DNA of 64,000 nt from Paraburkholderia rhynchosiae (GCF_002879865.1 NZ_PNXY01000011.1:1-64000), one strand, 5' to 3'. Numbered from the stretch's first letter, positions 8,425 to 17,656 are shown. Numbers and translations are program-made. The notes: a model not told the origin generated them from the letters alone.

Positions 8425-9498
8425 TTACGCTGCCGCGCTGACCTTCTCCGCCAGTTTCGCGTCGTAACTGGAATGAATGTGCACGCGCTTCCTGTCGGGA
8501 TAGGCGTATGAATACGCCTTGCGCAGCGCGAGCGATGCCTCGTGAAAACCGGACAGGATCAACTTCTGCTTGTTCGGATAGTTGGCGATATCCCCCACCG
8601 CGAAGATGCCGGGCCGCGAGCTCTCGTAGTTGGACGTATCCACATCGACGCGTCCGCCGTGAATGCTCAAGCCCCACTGTGCGATCGGGCCGAGATCGGC
8701 GACCAGTCCATACAACACGACGAGTTGTTCGGCTTGCAGTTGGGTTTCACCCTCGATATGTCGCAACGAGATGGATCTGAGCGCATCGCCCTCGGCATTG
8801 CCGTCCGCATTGCTTTCGACGACGAGCCCGGAAATCGCGCCGATAACGAAGTCCATCTCGCCAGCCTGGACCGCGCGCCGCATCAACTCGACGCTCGAAT
8901 CCGCCGCGCTGAATCCGTTGCGCCGATGCACGAGCGTCACGCGCCGTGCGACCTTGCGCAACGCGAGCGCCCAGTCGAGCGCGGAATCGCCGCCGCCCGC
9001 GACCACCACGGTCTTGTCGGCGAAATCGGCAAGACGCGGCACGCTGTAGTGCACATGACGCGATTCGAGCGGCACGGCTTCGGCAAGCGGCAGCTTTTGC
9101 GGCACGAATGCGCCGTTGCCGGCGGCAAGCAGAATCGCGGCGACGTCGAATAGGAGGCCGCGATCGGTCCGCACGGTCCACCGCCCGTCGCCGCCCTGCT
9201 CCACCGATTCGACACGTTGCTCAAGATGAATGGGCACGTCGAACGGCTTGCATTGCGCGAGCAGACGATCGACCAGTTCACGCGCCGTACACGATGGAAT
9301 CGCGGGAATGTCGTAGATCGGCTTGTCCGGATAGAGTTCGGTGCATTGGCCGCCGATCTTGCCGAGCGCATCGACGATCTGACACGACAGCCCGATCACG
9401 CCCGCCTCGAACGCAGCGAAGAGGCCAACGGGGCCCGCGCCGACGATCAGCACGTCGGAACGGATGGGTTGTGAAGCCGAATCGGCGGTGGCAGTCAT
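8425..9498 (-). CDS. ferredoxin/flavodoxin-NADP+ reductase, thioredoxin-reductase-like type
   Basis: 357 aa flavoprotein. FAD-binding GxGxxG is seen as LIVGAGPVGLFAAFEAG (about residues 17-33), followed by GKIGGQCTELYPDKPIYDIP, which is typical of the YumC/FNR2 group. The NADPH-binding Rossmann motif is VVVAGGGDSALDWA. The C-terminal FAD motif GIFAVGDIANYPNKQKLI is present. The CxxC redox pair of true thioredoxin reductases is missing, which supports ferredoxin reductase rather than TrxB. Cytosolic electron transfer between NADPH and ferredoxin or flavodoxin. It stands alone with its own terminator. Confidence 0.88.
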   Translation of the reverse strand: MTATADSASQPIRSDVLIVGAGPVGLFAAFEAGVIGLSCQIVDALGKIGGQCTELYPDKPIYDIPAIPSCTARELVDRLLAQCKPFDVPIHLEQRVESVEQGGDGRWTVRTDRGLLFDVAAILLAAGNGAFVPQKLPLAEAVPLESRHVHYSVPRLADFADKTVVVAGGGDSALDWALALRKVARRVTLVHRRNGFSAADSSVELMRRAVQAGEMDFVIGAISGLVVESNADGNAEGDALRSISLRHIEGETQLQAEQLVVLYGLVADLGPIAQWGLSIHGGRVDVDTSNYESSRPGIFAVGDIANYPNKQKLILSGFHEASLALRKAYSYAYPDRKRVHIHSSYDAKLAEKVSAAA

Positions 9499-9729
9499 CC
9501 GGTATCTCTGCGAATAGGTCGATAACCCACCATACCGAATCGTCAGCGGCGCGGCAACGATGCCATTACAGCGAACAAGGGCGCTCCGGCCTAGGCCCGC
9601 ACGTCTACCGTTGCGTAAAATTGGTTACCCAAAAATCGCTATAAATGGACATTTTGCAACGCCAATGTGGCGACTAGTATTCACTCATCGCATCACCAGA
9701 TGCGTTCAGCCAAAGCCAAGGAGTGAATC

Positions 9730-10167
9730 ATGCAAGAACGTCTCGACTTCTACAAAGCCAGTCCCGCTGCGATCAAGGCCATGCTCGGCGTTGAAGAACG
9801 CATCGGCAAATCGGCTATCGAAAAATCGCTCGCCCATCTCGTCCGTCTGCGCGCGTCGCAGATCAACGGCTGTGCATTTTGCGTCGACATGCATACCACC
9901 GACGCCCGTAAAGGCGGCGAAACCGACCGGCGTCTCGCCACCGTGGTCACGTGGCGCGAAACGCCGTTCTTCACGGATCGCGAACGCGCCGCGCTCGAAT
10001 GGACCGAAGCCGTGACCCTCGTGTCGCACGGCCACGTGCCGGACGCGGTATGGGAAATCGTGCGCCCTCATTTCAGCGACGAAGAACTGGTCGATCTCAC
10101 ACTGCTCATTTCAGCGATCAACGCCTGGAACCGCTTTGCGATTTCGTTCCGCAAGATGCCTGCGTAA
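9730..10167 (+). CDS. carboxymuconolactone decarboxylase-family / AhpD-like protein
   Basis: 145 aa, the usual size for single-domain AhpD-core proteins. The signature INGCAFCVDMHTTDARKGG carries the CxxC redox pair (C48, C51) and the downstream His (H55) used for peroxidase or proton relay in AhpD. A strong ribosome site (AAGGAG, 7 nt before the ATG) fixes the start. It probably acts in peroxide detoxification, but the family also includes decarboxylases and proteins of unknown activity. Monocistronic. Confidence 0.85.
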   Translation: MQERLDFYKASPAAIKAMLGVEERIGKSAIEKSLAHLVRLRASQINGCAFCVDMHTTDARKGGETDRRLATVVTWRETPFFTDRERAALEWTEAVTLVSHGHVPDAVWEIVRPHFSDEELVDLTLLISAINAWNRFAISFRKMPA

Positions 10168-10561
10168 GCACGGCGGTACAGCACAGCGCCGCACGGCACG
10201 GCGCAATCATGGAGCCGCAGCATCAAGCGGCTCACATGAAGTGGACTCGGCGATCAGGTAGCCGCATTGTTTCGCAGCCGCAGCCGCAGCCGCTGAGCAC
10301 AGAGCGCTGAGCGAGGGCTGCGCACCTCCCCGCCACCACCGCGAAGCCGCACCCTTCCTTGCCCGCGAGCGCCGCTTCCCTACGCGTCAAAAACAAAATT
10401 CGCAGCAACGGCATCGGCGCGACACCGCCGTTTCTCGCGTGAATCCGCATGGCCTGAGCAACGGGCAGGCTTCCCCAGCGCGCGGGATGCCCATATCATG
10501 AAGCGTTTGCTGACAACACTTCATCCACCCAGGCGGCCGCGCGCCGACCGCTTGCCCTCCC
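10168..10561. other. 394-bp gap without a recognisable gene
   Basis: Contains a short (gcagcc)-type run at about 10277-10292 and GC-rich sequence but no ORF with a plausible start, no hairpin with a T-tract and no clear promoter. It presumably carries the promoter of the following exporter gene. Confidence 0.4.
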
Positions 10562-11953
10562 ATGACCCAGGATTCGTCGCAGACCGCGCTGCTCTGGATC
10601 GTCGCCGCCGGTTTCTTCATGCAGTCGCTCGACACCACGATCGTCAATACGGCGTTGCCGTCGATTGCGAACAGCCTGCAGGTCGCGCCGCTTGCCATGC
10701 AGCCCATCGTGGTCGCCTACACGTTGACGATGGCGATGCTCACACCCGCGTCCGGCTGGCTCGCGGACCGCTTCGGGACGCGGCGCGTCTATTTCGCGGC
10801 GATCCTCGTCTTCGTGCTCGGCTCCATCTGCTGCGCTAGCGCGCATACGCTCGGCCAACTCGTGACAGCGCGCGTGCTGCAAGGCGTGGGCGGCTCCATG
10901 CTGTTGCCGATCGGACGGCTTGCCGTGCTGCGCAGCGTCTCGGGCGAACAGTACGTGTCGGCGCTCGCATTCATTTCGGTCGCCGGTCAACTGGGCCCTA
11001 TCGCCGGGCCGACGCTCGGCGGCTGGTTCGTTCAGGCGATCACGTGGCACTGGATCTTTCTGATCAATGTGCCGATTGGCGCGGCGGGTCTTTACGCGGT
11101 GCACCGTTTTCTGCCGCCGCATGGGGAGACGCAAGCGCCGCCGTTCGATTTCACCGGCTGCGGCTTGCTGTCGTTGTGCATGATCGCGTTTTCGCTAGCC
11201 GTCGACGCACCGGTGCCGACGCATCAGGCGGCATGGTCGGCGGCGTTGTTCGCGCTCGCGGCGGTCAGCGCGCTCGCTTATGTTCCGCACGCGAAGCGAC
11301 GGCGTAACCCGCTCTTCAAGCTGTCGCTCTTCAGCGAGCCGAATTTCAGCGTGGGACTGATCGGCAATCTGGTGTGCCGCATTGGGTCGAGCGCCGTGCC
11401 GTTTCTGGTGCCGCTGCTACTGCAACTGGAACTTGGCTATACGCCGCTGCATTCGGGCTTGATGATGCTGCCCGCGGCGCTCGCGGGCACGGTTGCGAAA
11501 CGCTGGATCGCGCCGCTCGTGCGACGCCACGGCTACGACCTGTTTTTGCTGGTCAATACGTTGATCGTCGGTTCGTCGATCGTCGCGTTTGCGTCCGTCT
11601 CGCGCGGCACGCCGCTTATCGTCGAAATCGCGATCCTCGCGGTATTCGGCGCAGCCAATTCGATGCAGTTCGCGGCGATGAACAGCGTCACGCTCAAGGG
11701 CCTGTCGCATGAAGACGCCGGCAGCGGCAACAGTCTCTTTTCGATGGTGCAAATGCTGGCGATCGGTCTTGGCGTCTCTATCGGCGGCGGGCTCGTGAAG
11801 CTGTTTGCCGCGCAATGGGGTTCGGCTATGCTCGGTTTCCGGCTGAGCTTCGTGTGCGTCGGCGCGATCACGCTGATGTCGGCGTGGGTGTTCCGTCATC
11901 TCGACACGACGCCCGGCGTGCGGGCGCCGGCGAGCCAGGGCGCGGGTCGTTGA
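10562..11953 (+). CDS. mdtD: DHA2-family MFS exporter, MdtD-like
   Basis: 463 aa. The N-terminus LLWIVAAGFFMQSLDTTIVN closely resembles E. coli MdtD. Motif A is GWLADRFGTRRVYF, motif B region VLQGVGGSMLLPIGRLAV, motif C WHWIFLINVPIGAAG. Inner-membrane H+-coupled exporter; substrates of MdtD itself are poorly defined. The ATG at 10562 has no strong ribosome site. A LysR gene follows 163 bp downstream on the same strand and could regulate it. Confidence 0.85.
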   Translation: MTQDSSQTALLWIVAAGFFMQSLDTTIVNTALPSIANSLQVAPLAMQPIVVAYTLTMAMLTPASGWLADRFGTRRVYFAAILVFVLGSICCASAHTLGQLVTARVLQGVGGSMLLPIGRLAVLRSVSGEQYVSALAFISVAGQLGPIAGPTLGGWFVQAITWHWIFLINVPIGAAGLYAVHRFLPPHGETQAPPFDFTGCGLLSLCMIAFSLAVDAPVPTHQAAWSAALFALAAVSALAYVPHAKRRRNPLFKLSLFSEPNFSVGLIGNLVCRIGSSAVPFLVPLLLQLELGYTPLHSGLMMLPAALAGTVAKRWIAPLVRRHGYDLFLLVNTLIVGSSIVAFASVSRGTPLIVEIAILAVFGAANSMQFAAMNSVTLKGLSHEDAGSGNSLFSMVQMLAIGLGVSIGGGLVKLFAAQWGSAMLGFRLSFVCVGAITLMSAWVFRHLDTTPGVRAPASQGAGR

Positions 11954-12116
11954 AAGGAGCCACGCTATTCGCTAGCCCTGTCGCTCTGTCACCCTGTCAC
12001 CTGGTGGCTCAGTCATGCGGCGCGCATGACCGGATCGCGCTCTGTTCTCGGTCGGGGTTCCGTCCGGCGTTTCGCGCTAGCATGTACGGCGTTCACGAAT
12101 AACAAAGGACTCTCAG

Positions 12117-13037
12117 ATGCCATTTGACGAGCGCATGCTGAACGGCATGGGCGTGTTGACAGCGATCGTCGATTGCGGAAGTTTCGCGGCGGCGGGCGAA
12201 GCGCTCGACATGTCGCAATCGGGCGTTAGCCGTTCGGTCGCGCGGCTCGAAGCGCGCCTCGGCATCCGGCTATTCGACCGTACCACGCGCTCGGTCGCGC
12301 TAACCGACGAAGGCCGGCGCTTCTACGAACAGATCGTACCGCTGTTGAGCGGCCTGGAAGAAGCGGCGTCTTCCGCCGCGCAGGGCGCGACGGCCGTTCG
12401 CGGGCGGCTGCGCGTGAACATGGACCCGTTCTTTTCGCGCCTCGTGCTTGGGCCGAGGCTCGGCGGTTTCATCGACAGACATCCTGAGCTGCAACTTGAG
12501 CTGATTACGCGCGACCAGTTGGGCGATATGGTCGGCGACGGTTTCGACGTCGCGATTCGCTTCGGCGAGCCGCCCGTGTCGTCGCTGATCGCGCGCAAGC
12601 TGCTCGACACGCGCATTCTGACCGTCGCCGCGCCGTCGTATCTGAAGAAGCATGGGCAGCCCGCGACTCCGGCCGAACTCGAGGACGGCAAGCATGCGTG
12701 CATCAAGTTTCGCGATCCGCTCACGGGTTATCCGTTCAGCTGGGAGTTTCATCGCGGCCGCAAGAAAATGGTCATCGCGCCGCAAGGCCGCTTGACCGTG
12801 AACGACGTCGGCACCTTGCACAGCGTGTGCGCGGCGGGCCAGGGCGTCGCGCAGATTCTCTCGCTCGGCGCCGAATCGTTGCTCGCGAGCGGCAAGCTCG
12901 TCGAGCTCTTTCCTGGCTGGGCCGACGAGGTATATCCGCTGTATGCGCTGTATCCGTCGCGGCATCATCCGCCGGCCAAAGTGCGCGCGTTTTTCGATTT
13001 CATCGTTTCGCTGACGGGCGCCCGTGAGCTCGAATGA
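12117..13037 (+). CDS. LysR-family transcriptional regulator
   Basis: 306 aa. N-terminal winged HTH: LTAIVDCGSFAAAGEALDMS, then QSGVSRSVARLEARLGIRLFDRTTR. The C-terminal substrate-binding fold contains DVAIRFGEPPVSSLIARKLL and SAAGQ-like SVCAAGQGVAQILS. The start is supported by AAAGGA upstream. LysR proteins usually control an adjacent or divergent gene; here the same-strand exporter upstream is the only close candidate. The effector is unknown. Confidence 0.88.
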   Translation: MPFDERMLNGMGVLTAIVDCGSFAAAGEALDMSQSGVSRSVARLEARLGIRLFDRTTRSVALTDEGRRFYEQIVPLLSGLEEAASSAAQGATAVRGRLRVNMDPFFSRLVLGPRLGGFIDRHPELQLELITRDQLGDMVGDGFDVAIRFGEPPVSSLIARKLLDTRILTVAAPSYLKKHGQPATPAELEDGKHACIKFRDPLTGYPFSWEFHRGRKKMVIAPQGRLTVNDVGTLHSVCAAGQGVAQILSLGAESLLASGKLVELFPGWADEVYPLYALYPSRHHPPAKVRAFFDFIVSLTGARELE

Positions 13038-13094
13038 AAGCGTGCAGGCCCAAGCTTTGCTCTACAAGCTAGGTGTTCACACCAGGAGAAAGCC

Positions 13095-13274
13095 ATGGCC
13101 GACCCCAAGCAGCAGACCGACAAAAAGCCGGACGACATTGAACATCCGCAGCCGGCAGTGCATAGCGATAATGAAAAAAGCAAGCTGCCCAAGCGCGACG
13201 ATGAAGGGCGCGACCAGTCTCCGGCCGACCGACCTGGCCAGAAACCAGGTGAAGGTGAGCCGTCAGTCGGTTGA
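13095..13274 (+). CDS. small, highly hydrophilic protein (59 aa), unknown function
   Basis: Begins MADPKQQTDKKPDDIEHPQP and ends GEGEPSVG. It is almost entirely charged or polar plus Pro/Gly, with no hydrophobic segment, so likely disordered. It has an excellent Shine-Dalgarno (AGGAG, 6 nt before the ATG) and a strong terminator immediately after (13296-13327), which together argue for a real transcription unit. No family recognised. Confidence 0.6.
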   Translation: MADPKQQTDKKPDDIEHPQPAVHSDNEKSKLPKRDDEGRDQSPADRPGQKPGEGEPSVG

Positions 13275-13295
13275 AAATTAAACGCGAGTCTGGAA

Positions 13296-13337
13296 GCGGC
13301 TTTGCTGCATCTGAGCGGCAAAGCCGCATAAATTTTT
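13296..13337 (+). terminator. Rho-independent terminator
   Basis: Perfect 10-bp stem gcggctttgc (13296-13305) / gcaaagccgc (13318-13327), then ATAAATTTTTC. Ends the 59-aa gene. Confidence 0.8.
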
Positions 13338-13382
13338 CCCTTCCGCCGCCTTTCATACAGCAGACATTTTTTCCGTTTTTTT

Positions 13383-13402
13383 ACCGAATATTTTTTCGGT
13401 GT
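13383..13402. promoter_or_regulatory. AT-rich inverted repeat upstream of the glycosyltransferase
   Basis: ACCGAA (13385-13390) and TTCGGT (13397-13402) flank TATTTT, embedded in T-runs on both sides. It could be an operator or weak hairpin in the promoter of the gene at 13486; assignment is tentative. Confidence 0.3.
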
Positions 13403-13485
13403 GATGGACTATTTTTCTGCTTGCAGCGATGTATGCGACAAGCAAACCGGCTGCCGCCCCTCAACAGATAACAAAGGCGACGCCC

Positions 13486-14589
13486 ATGTCCATCCCCGTA
13501 CCCTTCCCTCAGTCCGCCAAAGTGTCGATCTGTCTGCCGACCTGCGACCGGCCTGAGTTGATCGTGGAGTGCATCGACTCGTGTCTGGCGCAGACATACG
13601 GCAATCTGGAAATCGTGGTCGGCGACGATTCGAGCGATACGCGCACCGAGCAATTGATCGCGTCGCGCTATCGAAACGAGCGACGCATCCGTTATGCGAG
13701 GAATCAGCCGCCGCTCGGCCAGGCGCGCAATGTCGCGAGCCTGTTCCAGCGCGCGCGCGGCGACAAGATTCTGCTGATTCACGACGACGACCTGCTCGCC
13801 ACCGACGGCGTCGAAAAACTCGTTTCACTATGGAAGCTACATCCGCGTCTCGATGCGGCATTCGGCGCGCAGTACGAAGCAGACCATAGCGGCGCGATCG
13901 ACGTCGACGCCAGCGCGCGGCTGAACACGGCGTTCCGCCGCACGAAGGATGCGGAAGGCTTGCAGGCGCTGCCAGGCAGGACCGGCCTCATCCAGATGTT
14001 TCCGAACAATGGCTGGATGGCCGACGCGCGGCTCGTCAAGCGCATCGGCTATAAGGAGCACTACGGCGTGTGCTGCGATTTCATATTCGGCGCTGAACTG
14101 TGCCTCGCCTCGCGCGAGGTGTTCTATCTGCACGAGTACGTCTCGGTGTATCGCAAGACTGCGACGTCGATATCGCACAGCACGCGCGGCACGGCGGCAG
14201 CGGCCACGCTCAGCGCGTATGCGTTCGTGAAGATGCTGAAGCTGCCGCCGCAGCTCGAGCCGTCACGCAAGCTCGCGTTGCGGCGGCTGGCGCCGATCGT
14301 CGTCTCGGTGCATGCGAAGAATCGTCAGGCGCGGCTGGGTCTCAAGATCGCGCTGGCTCATCTGTTCGCCTACCACTACGGGCTCAGCGCGCGGCTTTAC
14401 TACCATCTGCTGATGCTTTCGCGTGCGGCCGTGAGCGCGCGGAAACAGACCGTGGCGCTTGCCGCCGCGGCTGCGGCGCCGGCTACATCGGCTGCATCGG
14501 CCGCGTCCGCTGCTTTGAGCGGCGAGCCGGGCGTGGTCGAGAAGGAGCTCGTCGCGGAAATGGCCGCCGACACGACCGAGCCAGGCTGA
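13486..14589 (+). CDS. glycosyltransferase family 2 protein
   Basis: 367 aa. GT-A fold signs: KVSICLPTCDRPELIVECIDS (beta1), VVGDDSSDTRT for UDP-sugar binding (about residues 45-53) and LLIHDDDLLATDG, carrying the DxD-type metal-binding acids (residues 100-102). The C-terminus ends in an Ala/Ser-rich low-complexity tail (AAAAAAPATSAASAAS region) before GEPGVVEKE. There is no membrane segment, so it probably acts on the cytoplasmic face in envelope polysaccharide or protein glycosylation, although no partner glycan genes are adjacent. ATG 13486 is preferred over ATG 13429 because AAAGG precedes it and it begins just before the conserved fold. Confidence 0.78.
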   Translation: MSIPVPFPQSAKVSICLPTCDRPELIVECIDSCLAQTYGNLEIVVGDDSSDTRTEQLIASRYRNERRIRYARNQPPLGQARNVASLFQRARGDKILLIHDDDLLATDGVEKLVSLWKLHPRLDAAFGAQYEADHSGAIDVDASARLNTAFRRTKDAEGLQALPGRTGLIQMFPNNGWMADARLVKRIGYKEHYGVCCDFIFGAELCLASREVFYLHEYVSVYRKTATSISHSTRGTAAAATLSAYAFVKMLKLPPQLEPSRKLALRRLAPIVVSVHAKNRQARLGLKIALAHLFAYHYGLSARLYYHLLMLSRAAVSARKQTVALAAAAAAPATSAASAASAALSGEPGVVEKELVAEMAADTTEPG

Positions 14590-14629
14590 TCGCCAACGCA
14601 GGGACAGCGTGCGCCCTCAGTGGGTTTTC

Positions 14630-14652
14630 TGCTAAGCATCCTCTGCTTAGCA
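14630..14652 (+). terminator. hairpin downstream of the glycosyltransferase gene
   Basis: TGCTAAGCA (14630-14638) pairs perfectly with TGCTTAGCA (14644-14652) over a 5-nt loop. There is no T-tract, so it is either a weak terminator or an mRNA 3'-end stabiliser. Confidence 0.45.
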
Positions 14653-14733
14653 AACGCGTATTTGTTGCTTTGCCGCGCGCACGCCGCTGATTACGATGCA
14701 CCGGACACGTCATCAGCCCCGAGGTGATTCGCC

Positions 14734-14955
14734 ATGTCCGACAGTGCCTGTTTCAAGCCGCGCGTGATCGAGCCGGTCGCCGTCAACCAGCCCGAAGGAT
14801 TGGGGCTTGCGGTCGAGTTGTGGCTCGCCCACCCCGTCGACGGGATTACGGGGCGAGCCGTGCAGATTCACTTGCGCAGCGACGCGAAGATGGCGCAGGC
14901 CGAGGCGCTGCGAGATCTGCTGCATGTACTCGGCACGGAGATCGTCGTGGCCTGA
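14734..14955 (+). CDS. conserved-looking small protein (73 aa), unknown function
   Basis: Starts MSDSACFKPRVIEPVAVNQP, with a predicted beta-alpha arrangement (GLGLAVELWLA, then AVQIHLRSDAKMAQAEALRDLLHVLGTEIVV). No signal peptide or membrane helix. GAGGTG, 7 nt before the ATG, supports the start. It converges with kgtP. No family recognised. Confidence 0.65.
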   Translation: MSDSACFKPRVIEPVAVNQPEGLGLAVELWLAHPVDGITGRAVQIHLRSDAKMAQAEALRDLLHVLGTEIVVA

Positions 14956-15001
14956 GCCAGCGTGCGGCGCGCGCTAGAAACCGCGCGCAGGCTCGGCATG
15001 C

Positions 15002-16306
15002 TCAGGGTTCGTGGCGCAAATAGCCTTCTTTCGACGGATCGCGCATGCGCAGCGCGACAAGCCCGGCAATAGCGCAAAGCAAGGTCACGTACCAGTAGAA
15101 CATCGACTCGTTGCCGACCGACTTGAGCCACAGCGCCACGTATTCCGCCGAGCCGCCGAAGATCGCATTGGCCACCGCGTACGAGAGACCCACGCCGAGC
15201 GCGCGCACTTCGGGCGGGAACATTTCCGCCTTGATCAGGCCGCTGATCGACGTGTAGAAGCTCACGATCGCGAGCGCCAGCACGACGAGGCCGAAGGCCG
15301 CATACGGGCTCGTTACGTCTTTCAGCGCATGCAGCAGCGGCACGGTGCCGATGGTCGCGAACAGGCCGAAGCACAGCATCGAGCGACGGCGGCCGATGCG
15401 GTCCGACAACGCGCCGAACACCGGCTGGATCACCATATAGACGAACAGCGCCGCGGTCATCACATTGCTCGCGGTCTTGGCGCTCATGCCGGCGGTGTTT
15501 ACCAGGTACTTCTGCATATACGTGGTGAACGTATAGAAAATCAGCGAGCCGCCTGCGGTGAAGCCCAGCACCGTCAGGAACGCGACGCGGTGCTGCCACA
15601 AGCCGCGCAGTGTGCCCGCTTCCTGGCGCTGACGCGTCGCGGCGGTGGTGGTTTCGTCGAGCGATTTACGCAGATAGAGCGCGACCAACGCGGCCAGCGC
15701 GCCGATCACGAACGGCACGCGCCAGCCCCAGGCTTTGAGTTCCGCGGTGGAGAGCGTCTGTTGCAGCACGACCAGCACGAGCAGCGCGCACAACTGGCCG
15801 CCGATCAGCGTGACGTACTGGAACGACGCGAAGAAACCGCGCCGGCCCTTTAGTGCCACTTCACTCATATAGGTCGCACTGGTGCCGTACTCGCCGCCCA
15901 CCGACAGGCCCTGGAACAGGCGTGCGACGAGCAGCAGCGCTGGCGCTAACGCGCCGATCTGTGCGTAGGTGGGCAACAGGGCGATCACCAGCGAGCCGCC
16001 GCACATCATGAACACCGACACCATCATCGCGGTGCGGCGGCCGTGCTTGTCGGCGAGACGGCCGAAGAACCAGCCGCCGATTGGCCGCATCAGAAAGCCC
16101 GCCGCGAACACGCCGGCCGTGTTGAGCAATTGCGTCGTGGTATTGCCGCTCGGAAAGAAGGCGGGCGCGAAGTACAGCGCGCAGAACGAATAGACATAGA
16201 AGTCGAACCACTCGACGAGATTGCCCGATGAGGCGCCGACGATTGCGAAGATGCGGCGCCGCGTGTCGTGGGCCGATGCCACGCTTTGATCAGTGAGGTC
16301 GGTCAT
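15002..16306 (-). CDS. kgtP: alpha-ketoglutarate permease (MFS, metabolite:H+ symporter)
   Basis: 434 aa. Extremely similar in outline to E. coli Kgt[21 protein letters not shown], then [34 protein letters not shown] (motif A), [19 protein letters not shown] and [20 protein letters not shown]. Imports 2-oxoglutarate with H+ across the inner membrane. ATG 16306 is chosen because GGAAG sits 8 nt upstream; the open frame extends further but without features. It stands alone between a small convergent gene and the divergent nucleotidyltransferase gene. Confidence 0.93.
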   Translation of the reverse strand: MTDLTDQSVASAHDTRRRIFAIVGASSGNLVEWFDFYVYSFCALYFAPAFFPSGNTTTQLLNTAGVFAAGFLMRPIGGWFFGRLADKHGRRTAMMVSVFMMCGGSLVIALLPTYAQIGALAPALLLVARLFQGLSVGGEYGTSATYMSEVALKGRRGFFASFQYVTLIGGQLCALLVLVVLQQTLSTAELKAWGWRVPFVIGALAALVALYLRKSLDETTTAATRQRQEAGTLRGLWQHRVAFLTVLGFTAGGSLIFYTFTTYMQKYLVNTAGMSAKTASNVMTAALFVYMVIQPVFGALSDRIGRRRSMLCFGLFATIGTVPLLHALKDVTSPYAAFGLVVLALAIVSFYTSISGLIKAEMFPPEVRALGVGLSYAVANAIFGGSAEYVALWLKSVGNESMFYWYVTLLCAIAGLVALRMRDPSKEGYLRHEP

Positions 16307-16473
16307 GCTGTATCTTCCTTGTCTCTTGAACGGAGGCAGCGGTCGTGGCGCCGCCTTCAGAACGCGATTTTGCGCGTGCGCGGATTTTACAGAATCGCAA
16401 GGCAAAGATGGGGGTTTGTGGGCAATTGTTGGGATCGCCTTTGGATGAGCCGTGCTGCGTGCTTCGAGGCCCG

Positions 16474-16554
16474 TTATCCCTTAAATCCAAATATTAAGGT
16501 ATAAGTTTGACGCCGAGATTCCTATACCTTAATATCGGATCACAGGGTATAAGG
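16474..16554 (+). promoter_or_regulatory. promoter with operator array for the nucleotidyltransferase gene
   Basis: TTGACG (-35, 16507-16512), 17-bp spacer, TAATAT (-10, 16530-16535). A perfect 13-bp inverted repeat brackets it: ATATTAAGGTATA (16491-16503, just upstream of -35) and TATACCTTAATAT (16523-16535, covering -10). Two more near-copies flank these, TTATCCCTTAA (16474-16484) and GGGTATAAGG (16545-16554). This layout is typical of repressor-controlled, often autoregulated, promoters. The patch is AT-rich compared with its surroundings. Confidence 0.75.
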
Positions 16555-16565
16555 ACCGTCTAGCC

Positions 16566-17603
16566 ATGGCCAACTTCCACAACGACGCGCTGCAAACGCT
16601 GTATTCCTCCATCACCGAGCGCGCGAGCGCGCAGTCTCACATCCCGCTGCATTCTCCGGGCTCCGCTGCCCAGAAAACCGTTGACGGGAAAACGTACACC
16701 TACTGGCGGGTGTATCTGGCTTCGGGAAAGCACAAGGAGACCTCACTAGGTCGAGCGGGAGAACCCGCTACCGACGCTGCGCTCGAGGCGAGACTAGTCG
16801 AGAGCGCGGAGATGCGGGTGCTTGCCGCCGACGTCCAGGTTCTGCGTAAGGCGGGCTTTGCTGCTGCCGACAATTCTTCGGCGCTAACTCTCGCAACGCT
16901 CTTTAACGCTGGCATCTTCAGCCACGGCGGAGTGCTCGTCGGCTCCCACGCATTCGGTGCGCTCCTGAACAGCCTCGGCGTTCGCCTGCCTGCGAACTAC
17001 AGGACCGAGGATATCGACATCGGCAGCACGGGGACGATTTCGGTGGCTATCCCGGAAGACCGCAGCTTTCTCGACATCCTGCGCGACAGCGGTATTCCCT
17101 TTCTCGAGGTGCCGGAACTGGATGCGCGAAAGCCGTCAACCTCGTTCAAGGCTCGAGGACAACCTCTCAAGGTGGACTTACTCGTGCCAGGTACCGAGGC
17201 GTATGAGACGAAGGCGTTGCCCCAGTTGCGCGCCCACGCAACCGGGCTTCCATACTTCAGGTATTTGGTATCCAACCCCACGCCGGGCTTTATTCTTGGC
17301 AAGGAGCACGTGGTGCCGGTGATGCTGCCCGACCCCGCGAGATTTGCTCTTCATAAGCTTATCGTCAGCACGCTTCGCGACCCGTCGCGCGCACTCAAGG
17401 CAGACAAGGACCGACGCCAGGCCGCGGTGTTGATTGACGCGCTCACAGAGAAGTTTCCCGACTGGTTGGCGACAGCCGCCAACGACCTGGAGAAGAACGC
17501 GCGTACCCGGCTTGCCACAGCGGCGGCCCACGCCTTGAACCTTGCCCCCGGCTTGTCGGAACGCGCCCGGGATTTTCTGGCTGATTTAGGCGCCCACGCG
17601 TAG
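16566..17603 (+). CDS. nucleotidyltransferase-fold protein (GSU2403/NTP_transf_8-like)
   Basis: 345 aa. Minimal nucleotidyltransferase signature VLVGSHAFGALLNSLGVRLP followed by EDIDIG: the GS is at residues 126-127 and the acids at D149 and D151, with a probable third carboxylate in PLKVDLLVPG. The N-terminal part (KTYTYWRVYLASGKHKETSLG) is typical of this group of solitary proteins. The C-terminal half contains FALHKLIVSTLRD, resembling the helical region of AbiEii-type NTases. The biochemical role is unknown; it could modify RNA, protein or nucleotides. AAGGA upstream supports the start. No partner gene is adjacent, but its promoter carries a striking operator array. It may be an acquired gene. 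Confidence 0.7.
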   Translation: MANFHNDALQTLYSSITERASAQSHIPLHSPGSAAQKTVDGKTYTYWRVYLASGKHKETSLGRAGEPATDAALEARLVESAEMRVLAADVQVLRKAGFAAADNSSALTLATLFNAGIFSHGGVLVGSHAFGALLNSLGVRLPANYRTEDIDIGSTGTISVAIPEDRSFLDILRDSGIPFLEVPELDARKPSTSFKARGQPLKVDLLVPGTEAYETKALPQLRAHATGLPYFRYLVSNPTPGFILGKEHVVPVMLPDPARFALHKLIVSTLRDPSRALKADKDRRQAAVLIDALTEKFPDWLATAANDLEKNARTRLATAAAHALNLAPGLSERARDFLADLGAHA

Positions 17604-17656
17604 CTTGGGTTTGTGCGGCCCTCTGCCGCGTCACCGTTATCTGAAAATCTTGCGGC

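Noticed and set aside
9600-9729. Strong promoter for the AhpD-like gene (TATAAA near 9641)
   Set aside because: No -35 hexamer at acceptable spacing; left unannotated.
10232-10450. 72-aa frame on the minus strand in the gap before the mdtD-like gene
   Set aside because: Cys/Gly/Arg-rich, derived from a short GC repeat, with no start signal.
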